DNA of 64,000 nucleotides from Paenibacillus rhizophilus (GCF_003854965.1 NZ_RQPI01000002.1:124001-188000); one strand, 5' to 3'; counted from the stretch's first letter, positions 44,184 through 53,467 are shown. Notes: generated by a model from the sequence alone, not told the origin. Made by a program: numbers and translations.

Positions 44184-45347
44184 TTGTCGCAATCGTCACA
44201 GCCCTTTTCGTTCGTCGTCTCGAAAGAAGACTGGTCCCTGCACCGCAAAGGCCATCAGGATCAGGAACGTCACCAGCAGAAGGTCAAGGAAGCGATCAAA
44301 AGCAATCTGCCCGATCTCGTTACGGAAGAGAACATTATCATGTCCGATGGAAAGCAAATTGTAAAAGTGCCGATCCGCAGTCTGGATGAGTACCGGATCA
44401 TTTATAATTACCGCAAGCAGAAGCATGTCGGCCAAGGCGACGGAGACAGCCAAATCGGAGATGTTCTGGGACGGGAACCATCCCAAGCAGGTCCGGGCAA
44501 AGGAGATAAAGCGGGCGATCAGCCGGGTCAGGACCTGGTGGAGGCGGAAGTCGATCTGGAGGATTTGGAGGACATTCTGTTTCAGGAATTCGAGCTGCCG
44601 CATCTGAAGCCGAAGGACAAGGAAGAGATCGAAGTGCAATCCATAGTCTTTAACGATATCCGCAAAAAAGGCATGATGTCCAACATCGACAAAAAACGCA
44701 CCCTGCTTGAAAACCTGCGGCGCAACGGCAGAAGAGGCAAGCCGGGAATCCACGGCATCAGCCCAGACGACCTGCGCTACAAGACTTGGGACGAAACGAC
44801 CATTCCGCATTCCAACGCGGTCATAATCGCCATGATGGATACTTCGGGCAGTATGGGAACCTTTGAAAAATACTGCGCCCGCAGCTTCTTTTTCTGGATG
44901 ACCCGCTTCCTGCGCCGCCAGTACGAGAAGGTTGAGATCGTCTTTCTGGCCCACCATACGGAAGCAAAAGAGGTCAGCGAGCATGATTTCTTCACCCGGG
45001 GCGAAAGCGGGGGCACGATCTGTTCGTCGGCGTATCAGAAAGCGCTGGATATTATCGACAAGCGCTATCCGCCTTCCAAGTACAACATCTACCCTTTCCA
45101 TTTCTCGGACGGTGACAACTTAAGCTCCGATAACGAGCGCTGCGTCAAGCTGATCGGGGAACTGCTGAAACGGAGCAACATCTTCGGCTATGGAGAGGTC
45201 AACCAGTACAACCGGAGCAGCACGCTGATGTCCGCATACAAGCATATTAAGCAGCCGCAGTTCATGCACTATGTCATCAAGGACAAGAAAGAAGTGTATC
45301 AGGCGCTAAAGACCTTTTTCGGTAAAAAGGAGCCCGCCGGGCGGTAA
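44184..45347 (+). CDS. yhbH: Sporulation protein YhbH (DUF444)
   Basis: A 387-residue member of the YhbH/YeaH family. The core is a von Willebrand A-like domain with [26 protein letters not shown] (metal site DTSGSMG, about residues 218-224), preceded by a disordered Gly/Gln/Asp-rich segment (about 85-115). In many bacteria this family works with the kinase PrkA/YeaG and with SpoVR/YcgB. Here prkA is absent and only a spoVR fragment is present, at 59.9 kb. The start is TTG after GGGAGGTGG. Confidence 0.92.
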   Translation: MSQSSQPFSFVVSKEDWSLHRKGHQDQERHQQKVKEAIKSNLPDLVTEENIIMSDGKQIVKVPIRSLDEYRIIYNYRKQKHVGQGDGDSQIGDVLGREPSQAGPGKGDKAGDQPGQDLVEAEVDLEDLEDILFQEFELPHLKPKDKEEIEVQSIVFNDIRKKGMMSNIDKKRTLLENLRRNGRRGKPGIHGISPDDLRYKTWDETTIPHSNAVIIAMMDTSGSMGTFEKYCARSFFFWMTRFLRRQYEKVEIVFLAHHTEAKEVSEHDFFTRGESGGTICSSAYQKALDIIDKRYPPSKYNIYPFHFSDGDNLSSDNERCVKLIGELLKRSNIFGYGEVNQYNRSSTLMSAYKHIKQPQFMHYVIKDKKEVYQALKTFFGKKEPAGR

Positions 45348-45446
45348 TCCGCTAACCCCGGACGCCACGGAAACAATCCGATTCTTTGACTTCACTCCGT
45401 CCGGCTAGCAGCAGCATACAAAAACGAAAAACGGCGGTTTATAACC

Positions 45447-45486
45447 TAAAAAAGCTTCCCTGCTATAAAAACGGGAAGCTTTTTAT
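45447..45486. terminator. Bidirectional terminator between yhbH and mdxG
   Basis: AAAAAGCTTCCC / GGGAAGCTTTTTA arms with a 12-nt loop; A-run and T-run on both sides serve the convergent yhbH and mdxEFG units. Confidence 0.88.
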
Positions 45487-45524
45487 ATTTTATATGGGCT
45501 AACAAGCTATTTCCCTTTACGCGC

Positions 45525-46370
45525 TTATCCTTTGCTGGCTCCAGCTGTCAATCCGTCTACAAGCAAGCGCTGGAGGAAGGCGAACAAGATCATAATCGGA
45601 ACAGCAATCAGTACGGCTCCGGCCGAGAACAGAGTGAAGTTGGAGTTCTGGATGGTATTAACCATGTCCCACATCCCTACTGCGACGGTCCAGTTCTCTT
45701 TCGTTCGCAGAATCAGCCGTGCGAAAATGAAGTCAACCCACGGTCCGACAAATTGGGTCAAAGCCATATAAGTAATCATCGGACGTGATAATGGCAGAAT
45801 AATTCTTGCAAAGATGCCGAAGTTGCTTGCCCCGTCAATCCGCGCGGCCTCGTCAAGTGAACGGGGAATCGTATCGAGAAAGCCTTTGGCGATGAACGTT
45901 CCCACGAGAGGAGCGCCGGCCGCGTAGACGATAATTAACGCCAGATGAGTATCCAGAAGATGAAACTCCTTCAGCAGCAAATAAATGGCGATCATACTCA
46001 TAAAGCCCGGGAACATGCCGAGAATCAGCAGCGTGGACAACGCCGTCTGACGTCCCTTAAAACGAAATCTCGATACCGCATAGCTTGTCAGCAGAATCAA
46101 CAATACGCCGATCAGCATAGAACAAAGAGCGATCTTCAACGTATTCATGTACCATGTGCCGAACAAATAGACCTGAGAGGTAAAGAGCTCTTTATAATGG
46201 ACAAGCGTTAGCTGATCAGGAATAAAATGCTTGCTGTATAGCGACTTTCCGGGTCGAAGCGATCCGAGAACAATCCATATCGCCGGATACAAAGCGGATA
46301 TCGCCAGCACAATCAGGATGATATAACTCACAGCCAGACGAATGATATTGGCCAATTTACGTCCGATCAT
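45525..46370 (-). CDS. mdxG: Maltodextrin ABC permease MdxG (MalG family)
   Basis: A 281-residue inner permease with six membrane segments and the EAA loop EAARIDGASNFGIFARIILPL (about residues 190-210) that docks the ATPase. It pairs with MdxF to form the channel for maltose and maltodextrins. Its start overlaps mdxF by 4 nt. No ATPase gene is present, so a shared MsmX-type ATPase encoded elsewhere is expected (inference from Bacillus). Confidence 0.92.
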   Translation of the reverse strand: MIGRKLANIIRLAVSYIILIVLAISALYPAIWIVLGSLRPGKSLYSKHFIPDQLTLVHYKELFTSQVYLFGTWYMNTLKIALCSMLIGVLLILLTSYAVSRFRFKGRQTALSTLLILGMFPGFMSMIAIYLLLKEFHLLDTHLALIIVYAAGAPLVGTFIAKGFLDTIPRSLDEAARIDGASNFGIFARIILPLSRPMITYMALTQFVGPWVDFIFARLILRTKENWTVAVGMWDMVNTIQNSNFTLFSAGAVLIAVPIMILFAFLQRLLVDGLTAGASKG

Positions 46371-47680
46371 TGGATCATGTCCTCCTGTTTGAAAGAATTG
46401 GTCCGGCGGTAGTTGTATATGGAAAAGGAAGCGATGATGATAAAGATAATAATCCCTACGGCGGCCGCCATGTTGTTTTTGTTCTGGTCAAGCGTTAATT
46501 TATACAACCATGTTACGAGCAAATCCGTTGAACCTGCATACTGATAGTTCCCGTTAACCGGATTTCCGCCCGTAAGCAGAAAAATCGCGTTAAAGTTGTT
46601 AATGTTGCCCGCAAACTGCGTAATGAGCGTAGGAGCAGTGGTGAACAGAACCATGGGTAAAGTGACAATGCGGAATTTTTGAAAGTTGGAAGCTCCGTCT
46701 ACCTCGGCCGCTTCGTACATATCCCGCGGAATCGTGGTAAGAACGCCCATAATCAGCAGCATGGATACCGGTATGCCAACCCACATATTAACAATAATGA
46801 CGGTTACCTTGGCCCAGAACGGATCGGTTAGCCACGGCAGCCCGCCAAGTCCGAAATATCTCAGGTATTGATTGATCGGGCCGAATTGCCCATTGAACAG
46901 GTTACGCATGAGCAGCAGGGAGATCAGCTGCGGAACAGCATACGGAATAATCAGAATCGCTCTCCAGAAGCCCTTGAATCTTATCCCCTGCTGGCTGATC
47001 AGCAACGCTACCAGCAGACCTCCGAAATAGGTTGTAACCGTCGATAAAATCGCCCATATAATTGTCCAAGTCAAGACCCCGTAAAAAGTATGGCTCCATG
47101 TCTTGAGAGCAAGTAAATTGCGGAACGTTTCGAAGCCGACCCAATCCACAAGCTTCGCCGGCGGAACGTGCGAGGGGGCGGAATAGTTCGTAAAGGCAAT
47201 CAGAATCATAAAGATGATCGGCATGATGGTGAAGAACAGAATACCGACGGCAGGAAGAGTCAGGAAGGTCTCCGCAAATTTATAATCCTTTACATAGCGG
47301 AGTGATTGTTTGAAATTGTTAACCGCAATTCCGGCCTCCCGTTTCTTGACGGTTTGGAATGCATCCCTGATGTTCATAAACCAGGCGATCAGAAACAAAA
47401 TCAGAACAAACAAGGTAATCAAGCTCTGAATCAAAATATAAATGGAATGGTCTCCGGGCACCATTTTCGTGATCCCGTTCACTTTAGCCAAATGGTTAGG
47501 CGTATCTCCCAAAGTGACGATCCCCCACAAGGCTCTTCCCAAATTCCCGATAAAATAATTGACACAAAGAAATTCGATCAAGAATAAAATAATGCCTTTT
47601 ACGAATTGGCGGTTGTATATTTGTCCCAATCCCATAAAAATCGTCGACAGTATCGTGGCTGTTGCGCGTTGTCGCCGCAT
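46367..47680 (-). CDS. mdxF: Maltodextrin ABC permease MdxF (MalF family)
   Basis: A 437-residue permease. It has the MalF-type extended N-terminus with two extra membrane segments (about residues 10-50 and 85-110) before the six-helix core, and the EAA loop EAAEVDGASNFQKFRIVTLPM (about 325-345). It couples with MdxG and MdxE. The ATG follows GGAGAACGGAGAAGA. A GC-rich hairpin separates it from mdxE. Confidence 0.92.
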   Translation of the reverse strand: MRRQRATATILSTIFMGLGQIYNRQFVKGIILFLIEFLCVNYFIGNLGRALWGIVTLGDTPNHLAKVNGITKMVPGDHSIYILIQSLITLFVLILFLIAWFMNIRDAFQTVKKREAGIAVNNFKQSLRYVKDYKFAETFLTLPAVGILFFTIMPIIFMILIAFTNYSAPSHVPPAKLVDWVGFETFRNLLALKTWSHTFYGVLTWTIIWAILSTVTTYFGGLLVALLISQQGIRFKGFWRAILIIPYAVPQLISLLLMRNLFNGQFGPINQYLRYFGLGGLPWLTDPFWAKVTVIIVNMWVGIPVSMLLIMGVLTTIPRDMYEAAEVDGASNFQKFRIVTLPMVLFTTAPTLITQFAGNINNFNAIFLLTGGNPVNGNYQYAGSTDLLVTWLYKLTLDQNKNNMAAAVGIIIFIIIASFSIYNYRRTNSFKQEDMIQ

Positions 47681-47715
47681 TCTTCTCCGTTCTCCTCTCC
47701 CGGGGAATTTATATC

Positions 47716-47747
47716 GCCCGCCAGGCTTGCGCGGCGGGCGATAGCGA
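47716..47747 (-). other. Intercistronic hairpin between mdxE and mdxF
   Basis: TCGCCCGCC ... GGCGGGCGA arms with a short GC-rich loop and no T-run. Such stems between a binding-protein gene and its permease genes commonly protect the upstream message and let the binding protein be made in excess; that role is inferred. Confidence 0.6.
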
Positions 47748-47755
47748 TTCCTTTA

Positions 47756-49081
47756 TTATTGAGCTGCGGCTCCATTGTTCAAATCCTTGATTTGCTGAAC
47801 CGCTTTGTCCATTGCCGCCTTCGGATCGGCATCTTTATCCCAAATTTCCGGCAGCGCCGCGTTGGCCGGGCTCCATATATTGCCCATCTCCGGTATGGAC
47901 GGCATAGGCTGGGAATTTTTCGCTTGCTCGGCAAAGGCCGACAAATATGGATCATTCTTAACCTGCGGATCCTCCAAAGCTTCCTTGTTTGTCGGGATGG
48001 AACCGATAAGCTTGTTCAGCAGAATCTGGGCATCTTTGCTGGTAGCGAACTCAGCATACAATTTGGCCGCATTCGGATACTGCGTATAGGCATTGACTCC
48101 GTAGATTTTGATGCCGGAGAAGGAGATCGACGTTTTGCCGTCAACCGTCGGCAGCGGCGCTAAACCCAACTTGTCTCCAAGCACTTGTTTATAGCCGGCC
48201 AGTTCCCACGGACCGTTAATATCCATAGCTACATCTCCGGAATTGAACAGACTGCGCTTGATATCGGGGTTGATATCCCCGCTCTTGATCGGCAGAGCCT
48301 CTTTCATTTTGACAAAGGCTTTCAAGCCTTCAATGGCTTGATCGGAGTTCAGGCCAATATCGTCCTTGTTTGTGCCGTTATCGCCGAAGACATAACCGCC
48401 CGTGGAAGCGATAAACATATAGTTAAAATACAGGTTTCCGACTTCCCACATGATCCCGTATTTGTTCTTCGATTTGTCCGTGAATGTCTTGCTGAAAGCA
48501 AGAACATCGTCAAAAGACTTCGGCGCTTCCTTCACCAGCGATTTGTTGTAATACAGGGCGTAGGTCTCTGCGGAACGCGGGTAGCCGTACAGTTCGCCCT
48601 CAAAGCTGGCTCCGGTAATCGAGGCCTCGGTGTTGTTCTTTTTGGTCTCCTCGGCAAACACATCGTTTGGAAGGACAAGACTCGCGGCCACCGCTTTGCC
48701 GAGATTGTCATGCGGAATAACGATAACGTCCGCAGCCAATCCCGAAGGACCGTCCTGAGACAATTTCGTCACTTGATCGGCAGGAGACACTTCTTCGATT
48801 TTGACCGGAACATTATATTTTTGGGTAAATTCCTTGGCGATTTGCTCGGTGAACGCCCTTTCTTCTTTACTTTCCCACACCGTCAAAGAAGCTCCGTCTT
48901 CGGGAGTGATCTGAGAAGACGACGTTCCCGTGTTCGTCCCTCCAGAATTGGTTGCGCTTTCTGTAGGCGCACTCGTTTGAGCGGAGTTCGCTCCGTTATT
49001 TCCGGACCCGCAGGCCGTAATGGAAACAGCCATTGTGAAAGCGGCGGCGAGAGCGATAAACTTTTTCATCTTCAATTTCAT
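47756..49081 (-). CDS. mdxE: Maltodextrin-binding lipoprotein MdxE
   Basis: A 441-residue solute-binding lipoprotein: lipobox SITACGSG (Cys at about residue 25), a Ser/Thr/Asn-rich linker, then a MalE-type two-lobe fold (LTVWESKEERAFTEQIAKEF, DGPSGLAADVIVIPHDNLG, AMDINGPWELAGYKQVLGDKLG, GIKIYGVNAYTQYPNAAKLYAEF). It captures maltodextrins outside the membrane for MdxFG. GGAAGGGGTTA precedes the ATG. The promoter carries LacI/CcpA-type operators. Confidence 0.93.
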   Translation of the reverse strand: MKLKMKKFIALAAAFTMAVSITACGSGNNGANSAQTSAPTESATNSGGTNTGTSSSQITPEDGASLTVWESKEERAFTEQIAKEFTQKYNVPVKIEEVSPADQVTKLSQDGPSGLAADVIVIPHDNLGKAVAASLVLPNDVFAEETKKNNTEASITGASFEGELYGYPRSAETYALYYNKSLVKEAPKSFDDVLAFSKTFTDKSKNKYGIMWEVGNLYFNYMFIASTGGYVFGDNGTNKDDIGLNSDQAIEGLKAFVKMKEALPIKSGDINPDIKRSLFNSGDVAMDINGPWELAGYKQVLGDKLGLAPLPTVDGKTSISFSGIKIYGVNAYTQYPNAAKLYAEFATSKDAQILLNKLIGSIPTNKEALEDPQVKNDPYLSAFAEQAKNSQPMPSIPEMGNIWSPANAALPEIWDKDADPKAAMDKAVQQIKDLNNGAAAQ

Positions 49082-49138
49082 TAACCCCTTCCGTGTTCAA
49101 TTCCCTTAATTTTTGAGTTGAAGCGATTAAGTTCGGCA

Positions 49139-49281
49139 GTTTGCGCAAACGATTTCAAAAAAGCTGCCATAGGATCGTAATTCTTATCTTTTTCCGTCGA
49201 ATTCGACAATCCCAAAACTTGGAAGCGCTTCATTTCGAACCAATCATACAATAGCGCATCATGTTTGTAAAAACGCTTTCA
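49139..49281 (-). promoter_or_regulatory. mdxE promoter with three LacI/CcpA-type operators
   Basis: Minus strand: TTTACA (plus 49266-49271), 17 nt, TATGAT (plus 49243-49248). A cre-like site TGAAAGCGTTTTTA (plus 49268-49281) matches TGWAANCGNTNWCA at 13 of 14 and covers the -35. GAAGCGCTTC (49222-49231) lies just past the start point, and the perfect palindrome GTTTGCGCAAAC (49139-49150) about 90 nt further into the leader. CcpA and the nearby LacI-family regulator are the likely binders. Confidence 0.75.
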
Positions 49282-49485
49282 CATAGGATTTTACGTCAGT
49301 TAGTCTAATTCAACCGGGTAAATCACCTATTCTCTTGTCAAATCAAACGATATCTGCAATATTCATTCATATTCAAGAAAAAAAGGAAAATCATACTATG
49401 CAGAGCAAGGCTGCAAAAAAATCTCTATTCTTCCCTGAGCCAGTTCAAAGCGAAAACAAATTTGTGCAAAGGTTTGAATTAACCA
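49282..49485. other. AT-rich non-coding spacer in the mdx divergent region
   Basis: No gene and no clear signal in this 200-nt stretch between the two divergent promoters of the maltodextrin locus, apart from A-tracts that may bend the DNA. Confidence 0.4.
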
Positions 49486-49544
49486 TTGCCTGAAAACTTG
49501 GCCTCATGCTATACTCCTAATCATTCCGGAAGTAATCGCTTTCC
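49486..49544 (+). promoter_or_regulatory. Amylase gene promoter with extended -10 and cre-like site
   Basis: TTGCCT (49486-49491), 18 nt, TGC-TATACT (-10 at 49510-49515, extended TGn) is a good promoter. AGTAATCGCTTTCC (49531-49544) matches the cre consensus at 12 of 14 and starts about 10 nt past the expected transcription start, a usual site for CcpA roadblock. Confidence 0.6.
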
Positions 49545-49627
49545 CGGATACCAATTTAAAGGCAATGCTACTTGTTACAGGTACATCCTCGGTCGTTTCC
49601 CGGCTCTGGATGTGCCTTTTTTGCTTT
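49522..49627 (+). ncRNA. Candidate attenuator leader RNA upstream of the amylase gene
   Basis: After the promoter comes a leader of about 105 nt ending in a terminator, AGGTACATCC / GGATGTGCCT with TTTTTTG (49579-49626), 110 nt before the amylase start codon. An upstream segment GGATACC (about 49546-49552) can pair instead with GGTACATCC, which would break the terminator. An earlier ATTCCGG/CCCGGAT stem holds that segment. This is the layout of a riboswitch or attenuator; it fits no class I recognise, and a short stand-alone sRNA is also possible. Confidence 0.45.
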
Positions 49628-49733
49628 GGTTTCCAACCCCTAATCTCCTGTTGTCGAGACCGGGATGGCTTAAATAACGAGGCGTCCTGAGCAAGAGAGT
49701 CCCGTTAATAAAAATATTTGGGAGGTTTTGTTC

Positions 49734-51482
49734 ATGTTACTGGAAGCTGTCTATCATCGTCCTCGGGTCAACTGGTCCTATGCTTACGATGAAAACACGA
49801 TTCATCTGCGGCTGCGCGCCAAAAAAGGCGATTTAACCGAAGTGTTCGCCTGGGTAGGGGATAAATATGCCTGGGATCAAACCAAGGAACTGATTCCAAT
49901 GACTGTTTTTACCTCTGATGACATGTTCGACTATTGGGAATGCGAGTCCGTTCCGCCTTTCCGCCGGCTGAAATACGGCTTTCTGCTGCAAAAGGGCAAA
50001 GAGCGGATCTGGATGACGGAAAGCGAATTTCAAGCCGAACGCCCCTTGAGTCCATATCGGCTGTTTGAATTCCCTTATATCAACCGCGGCGACGTCTTCG
50101 CACCTCCGGCCTGGGTCAAGGATTCGGTCTTTTATCAGATTTTCCCCGAGCGTTTTGCGAGTGGCGACCCTAGTCTTAGTCCGGAAAACGTTGAGCCTTG
50201 GGGCGGCGTTCCGAAACAGGACAACTTTTTCGGCGGCGACCTGCAGGGTGTGATCGATCATCTGGACCACCTGACCGAACTCGGCATTACCGGTATTTAC
50301 TTTACACCTGTCTTCGCCGCTGCCTCGAATCATAAATACGACACGGAAGACTACATGAGAATCGATCCGCATTTCGGCGACACCGAGACGTTAAAACGGC
50401 TTGTTGACGCCTGTCACGAAAGAGGCATTCGCGTGCTGCTCGACGCCGTGTTCAATCATTCAGGCAGTACCTTTGCCCCGTTTGTCGACATCGTCCAGAA
50501 CGGGAAGAACTCTGTTTATAAGGACTGGTTTCACATCCGCAAATTTCCGGTTCACTCGGAGAATGGAGTTCCTACGTATGATGCCTTTGGCTTTGTTAGA
50601 GAAATGCCGAAGCTGAATACCGAACATCCGGACGTCAAGCGTTATCTGTTGGGTGTTGCCGAATACTGGATCAAGGAAGTAGGCATCGATGGCTGGCGCC
50701 TGGACGTGGCTAACGAGGTGGATCACGGTTTCTGGCGCGAATTCCGGAAGGTCGTCAAGCAGGCCAATCCCGAAGCGTATATTTTGGGCGAAATCTGGCA
50801 TGAATCCTCCCCGTGGCTGGAGGGAGACAAATTTGACGCCGTCATGAACTATCCATTTACCGAGGCGGTACTCGATTTCTTCGTACGCGGCTCTTTGGAT
50901 TCGGAAGGCTTTGCCCATGCGATCGGCAGACAGCTATCCCGTTACCCGCTTCAAGCCAGCGAAGTCGCCTTCAATCTTCTGGACAGCCACGATACCGCCC
51001 GTCTGCTGACGCTCGCCGGAGGCGACAAGCGTAAAATGAAACTGGCCGCGCTGTTCCAATTCACATTCATGGGCGCTCCCTGCATCTATTACGGCGATGA
51101 AATCGGCCTTGAAGGCGGTGAAGAGCCGGGCTGCCGGAAATGTATGGAGTGGGACAAGGCCAAGCAGGACCGCGAGCTGTTCGGCTTTTACCGCAAGCTG
51201 ATCGAGATTCGGAAGAGTCATCCTTCGCTCCGCACCGGCACAATGGCTTTTCTTGAGGCCCAACGTCACGGCAGCAAGCTGGCCTACGAACGCCGGCTGG
51301 GAGACGAGTCGGTGATTGTGCTTCTTAATAATGAAGATACGGCGCAATCGTTCCGTCTTGAGTGTGAGAAAGAGCGCTGGAAAGACCTGTTCACCGGGGA
51401 AACGCTTCGCATAAGCCAGGGCGTACTGACTCTCAAGCTGCCTGCCTACGGCTTTGCGGTCCTGGGCGCAGCAGAGTTATAA
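49734..51482 (+). CDS. GH13 maltogenic amylase / neopullulanase-type glycosidase
   Basis: A 582-residue intracellular GH13 enzyme (no signal peptide). An N-terminal beta-sandwich of about 120 residues precedes the catalytic barrel, as in neopullulanase/cyclomaltodextrinase (Bacillus YvdF type). Catalytic residues: nucleophile Asp in GWRLDVANEVD, acid Glu in ILGEIWHESS, and transition-state Asp in LLDSHDTARL; DAVFNHSG is conserved region I. It trims imported maltodextrins to maltose and glucose. The ATG at 49734 follows GGGAGG. The mdxR-like gene follows within about 105 nt. Confidence 0.92.
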   Translation: MLLEAVYHRPRVNWSYAYDENTIHLRLRAKKGDLTEVFAWVGDKYAWDQTKELIPMTVFTSDDMFDYWECESVPPFRRLKYGFLLQKGKERIWMTESEFQAERPLSPYRLFEFPYINRGDVFAPPAWVKDSVFYQIFPERFASGDPSLSPENVEPWGGVPKQDNFFGGDLQGVIDHLDHLTELGITGIYFTPVFAAASNHKYDTEDYMRIDPHFGDTETLKRLVDACHERGIRVLLDAVFNHSGSTFAPFVDIVQNGKNSVYKDWFHIRKFPVHSENGVPTYDAFGFVREMPKLNTEHPDVKRYLLGVAEYWIKEVGIDGWRLDVANEVDHGFWREFRKVVKQANPEAYILGEIWHESSPWLEGDKFDAVMNYPFTEAVLDFFVRGSLDSEGFAHAIGRQLSRYPLQASEVAFNLLDSHDTARLLTLAGGDKRKMKLAALFQFTFMGAPCIYYGDEIGLEGGEEPGCRKCMEWDKAKQDRELFGFYRKLIEIRKSHPSLRTGTMAFLEAQRHGSKLAYERRLGDESVIVLLNNEDTAQSFRLECEKERWKDLFTGETLRISQGVLTLKLPAYGFAVLGAAEL

Positions 51483-51525
51483 CAATTCTTCAGCCTTTAT
51501 GGTACTCGGCTTGCAAGTTAAACTA

Positions 51526-51574
51526 TTTACAACTGGTTTCACATCGATTAAGATATGCTTAAGCAAACGTTTCC
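51526..51574 (+). promoter_or_regulatory. Promoter and operator of the LacI-family regulator
   Basis: TTTACA (51526-51531), 17 nt, TAAGAT (51549-51554), then GCAAACGTTTCC (51563-51574), a near-palindromic LacI-family operator at the start point. The arrangement implies autoregulation. Confidence 0.6.
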
Positions 51575-51588
51575 ATAAGGAGGCTTCT

Positions 51589-52626
51589 ATGACGGTTACC
51601 ATCAAGGATGTGGCCAGGAGAGCGGGCGTATCCCCTTCCACGGTCTCCCGGGTTTTGTCGGGCCATCCGAGAATCAGCGCGGAAACCTCCCGCAAGGTCA
51701 AGAGCATTATGGAAGAAATGGGCTATCATCCGAACATCATGGCCAAGAGTCTCGTATCGAAGACGACGAACAGTATTTGCATCATCCTGCCGAAGCCGGC
51801 TGAAGAATTGTTCTCTAATCTGTTCTTTATGGAATTGATTCGCGGCATTGTCACACAGGCAAGCCGTTCGGGCTACGATGTCCTGATCAGCTCCGGCGCG
51901 ACGGAAAAGGAAGAACTGGAAGCGGTCTCACGGCTTCTGAAAGGCCGGCGCGTCGACGGCGCGATCCTGCTCTACTCGCGCAAAGACGACGCCGTGATCG
52001 ATTTTTTGAAAGACAACGGTTACCCCTTCGTCCTGGTGGGACGCAGCGACAAGTATGACGACATATTGTCGGTAGATACCGACAATATGCTGGCGGCTTA
52101 TGATGCCACGAGTCACCTTATCTCCATGGGACATGAGCGGATCGGCTTCGTCAGCGGACCTCCGAATCTGATCGTTTCCCGGGACCGGCTGGAGGGCTAC
52201 CGGAAAGCTATGGAGCATAACGGTCTGGAACTGAAATCCGAATGGATTGTGGAAGGTGAGTTTCTGCAGGACAGCGGCTACCGCGCCATGTCATTCTTCA
52301 TGAATCTTCCGAGCCGTCCGACGGCGCTTGTTGTTGTGGACGATATCGTTTCCTTCGGTGTTCTCCGCGGACTGAACGAATTGAATTACACTGTTCCCGC
52401 AGATCTGGCGCTGGTCAGCTTTAACAATATTCCGCTGTCCGAGCTGTCGACTCCGCCGATCAGCAGCATCGATATCGGAATTTACCATCTGGGCTACACC
52501 GCTTCCCAAATATTGATTCAAACGATTCAGAAGCAGGCTAACGAGCCGGGCTGCACGAACAGGTTTATCATTCCCCATCGTTTGATAGTCCGCGAGTCCT
52601 CTATGTATTCACCCGGCAAGAAGTAA
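51589..52626 (+). CDS. mdxR: LacI-family maltodextrin regulator (MdxR/MalR-like)
   Basis: A 345-residue LacI/GalR regulator. The HTH is VTIKDVARRAGVSPSTVSRVLSG (residues 3-25) with the hinge near YHPNIMAKSLVSK, followed by a periplasmic-binding-protein-like effector domain (about 60-340). Its place between the amylase gene and the pgmB/malP pair, and CAAACGTTTG-type sites at the promoters around it, support maltose or maltodextrin control. GGAGGCTTCT precedes the ATG at 51589; an in-frame extension upstream to 51454 is unlikely because it would span the promoter. Activator or repressor mode is unknown. Confidence 0.87.
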   Translation: MTVTIKDVARRAGVSPSTVSRVLSGHPRISAETSRKVKSIMEEMGYHPNIMAKSLVSKTTNSICIILPKPAEELFSNLFFMELIRGIVTQASRSGYDVLISSGATEKEELEAVSRLLKGRRVDGAILLYSRKDDAVIDFLKDNGYPFVLVGRSDKYDDILSVDTDNMLAAYDATSHLISMGHERIGFVSGPPNLIVSRDRLEGYRKAMEHNGLELKSEWIVEGEFLQDSGYRAMSFFMNLPSRPTALVVVDDIVSFGVLRGLNELNYTVPADLALVSFNNIPLSELSTPPISSIDIGIYHLGYTASQILIQTIQKQANEPGCTNRFIIPHRLIVRESSMYSPGKK

Positions 52627-52683
52627 GGCCGGGAACACGTAAATAAATGAAGCACTGAATGCTTCATTTGTTTTTTGAAAATT

Positions 52684-52700
52684 GTACAAACGTTTGCACT
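52684..52700 (+). promoter_or_regulatory. LacI-family operator upstream of pgmB-malP
   Basis: The palindrome CAAACGTTTG (52687-52696) within TACAAACGTTTGCAC lies 48 nt before the pgmB ATG and matches the operator core before mdxR, so pgmB-malP is probably in the same regulon. Confidence 0.6.
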
Positions 52701-52743
52701 AAACCGCCAATAACTGACGATACTAATTTTGAGGAGGATTAAA

Positions 52744-53406
52744 ATGAATGAAATCAAAGCTTGTCTCTTCGATCTCGACGGTGTGCTGGTCGACACTGCC
52801 AAGTACCATTACATCGCCTGGAAGGAGCTTGCGGATCAGCTCGGTTTCGAGTTCACAGAGAAGGATAACGAGCGGCTTAAAGGCGTGAGCCGCACTGCTT
52901 CGCTGAACATCCTGCTGGAGATAGGCGGACTGACTCTGGACGAGGCCGAAAAAGCCAAGCTGGCCGAGAGCAAAAATAACCGCTACGTCGAGTATATTTC
53001 GAAGATGGACAGCTCGGAGATTCTTCCCGGGGCGCTGGACTTCCTGAAGGAGTGCCGAAGCCAGGGAATACAAATCGCGCTCGGCTCCGCAAGCAAGAAC
53101 GCGATGACGATTCTGAACAATACCGGACTCACTCCTTATTTTGACGCGATTATCGACGGAACCAAAACGTCCGCCGCAAAGCCTGATCCGGAGGTGTTCC
53201 TGCTGGGAGCCGAAGCACTCGGGGTTTCTCCCGCGGAATGCGTCGTCTTTGAAGACGCCGAGGCCGGGATTGAGGCGGCGCTCCGCGGGGGCATGGCCAG
53301 CGTAGGCATCGGTTCGCCGGAAACGCTCGGCGCCGCGAACATTGTCGTCCCTTCCCTGCAGGAGATGAGCGTCGCCCGGCTTAAGGAAGCTTTTGCCTCC
53401 GTTTAA
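52744..53406 (+). CDS. pgmB: Beta-phosphoglucomutase
   Basis: A 220-residue HAD-superfamily protein with the beta-phosphoglucomutase pattern: CLFDLDGVLVDTAKYHYIAWK (nucleophile and acid/base Asp; the His/Trp of the cap), GVSRTASL, LGSASKNA (Ser), SAAKPDPEVF (Lys) and VVFEDAEAGI. It turns beta-glucose-1-phosphate from maltose phosphorylase into glucose-6-phosphate. GAGGAGGATTAAA precedes the ATG; an upstream in-frame codon is rejected. malP follows 61 nt later. Confidence 0.92.
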   Translation: MNEIKACLFDLDGVLVDTAKYHYIAWKELADQLGFEFTEKDNERLKGVSRTASLNILLEIGGLTLDEAEKAKLAESKNNRYVEYISKMDSSEILPGALDFLKECRSQGIQIALGSASKNAMTILNNTGLTPYFDAIIDGTKTSAAKPDPEVFLLGAEALGVSPAECVVFEDAEAGIEAALRGGMASVGIGSPETLGAANIVVPSLQEMSVARLKEAFASV

Positions 53407-53467
53407 TTTCAAGCATAATAACGAAATCATTTTTAGATTAATCGTTAATAAAAGGAGACGATCCGCA

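Noticed and set aside
49579..49626. Amylase leader hairpin as the end of an upstream gene
   Set aside because: No coding frame ends before it on the plus strand; a promoter lies directly upstream, so it belongs to a leader or small RNA.
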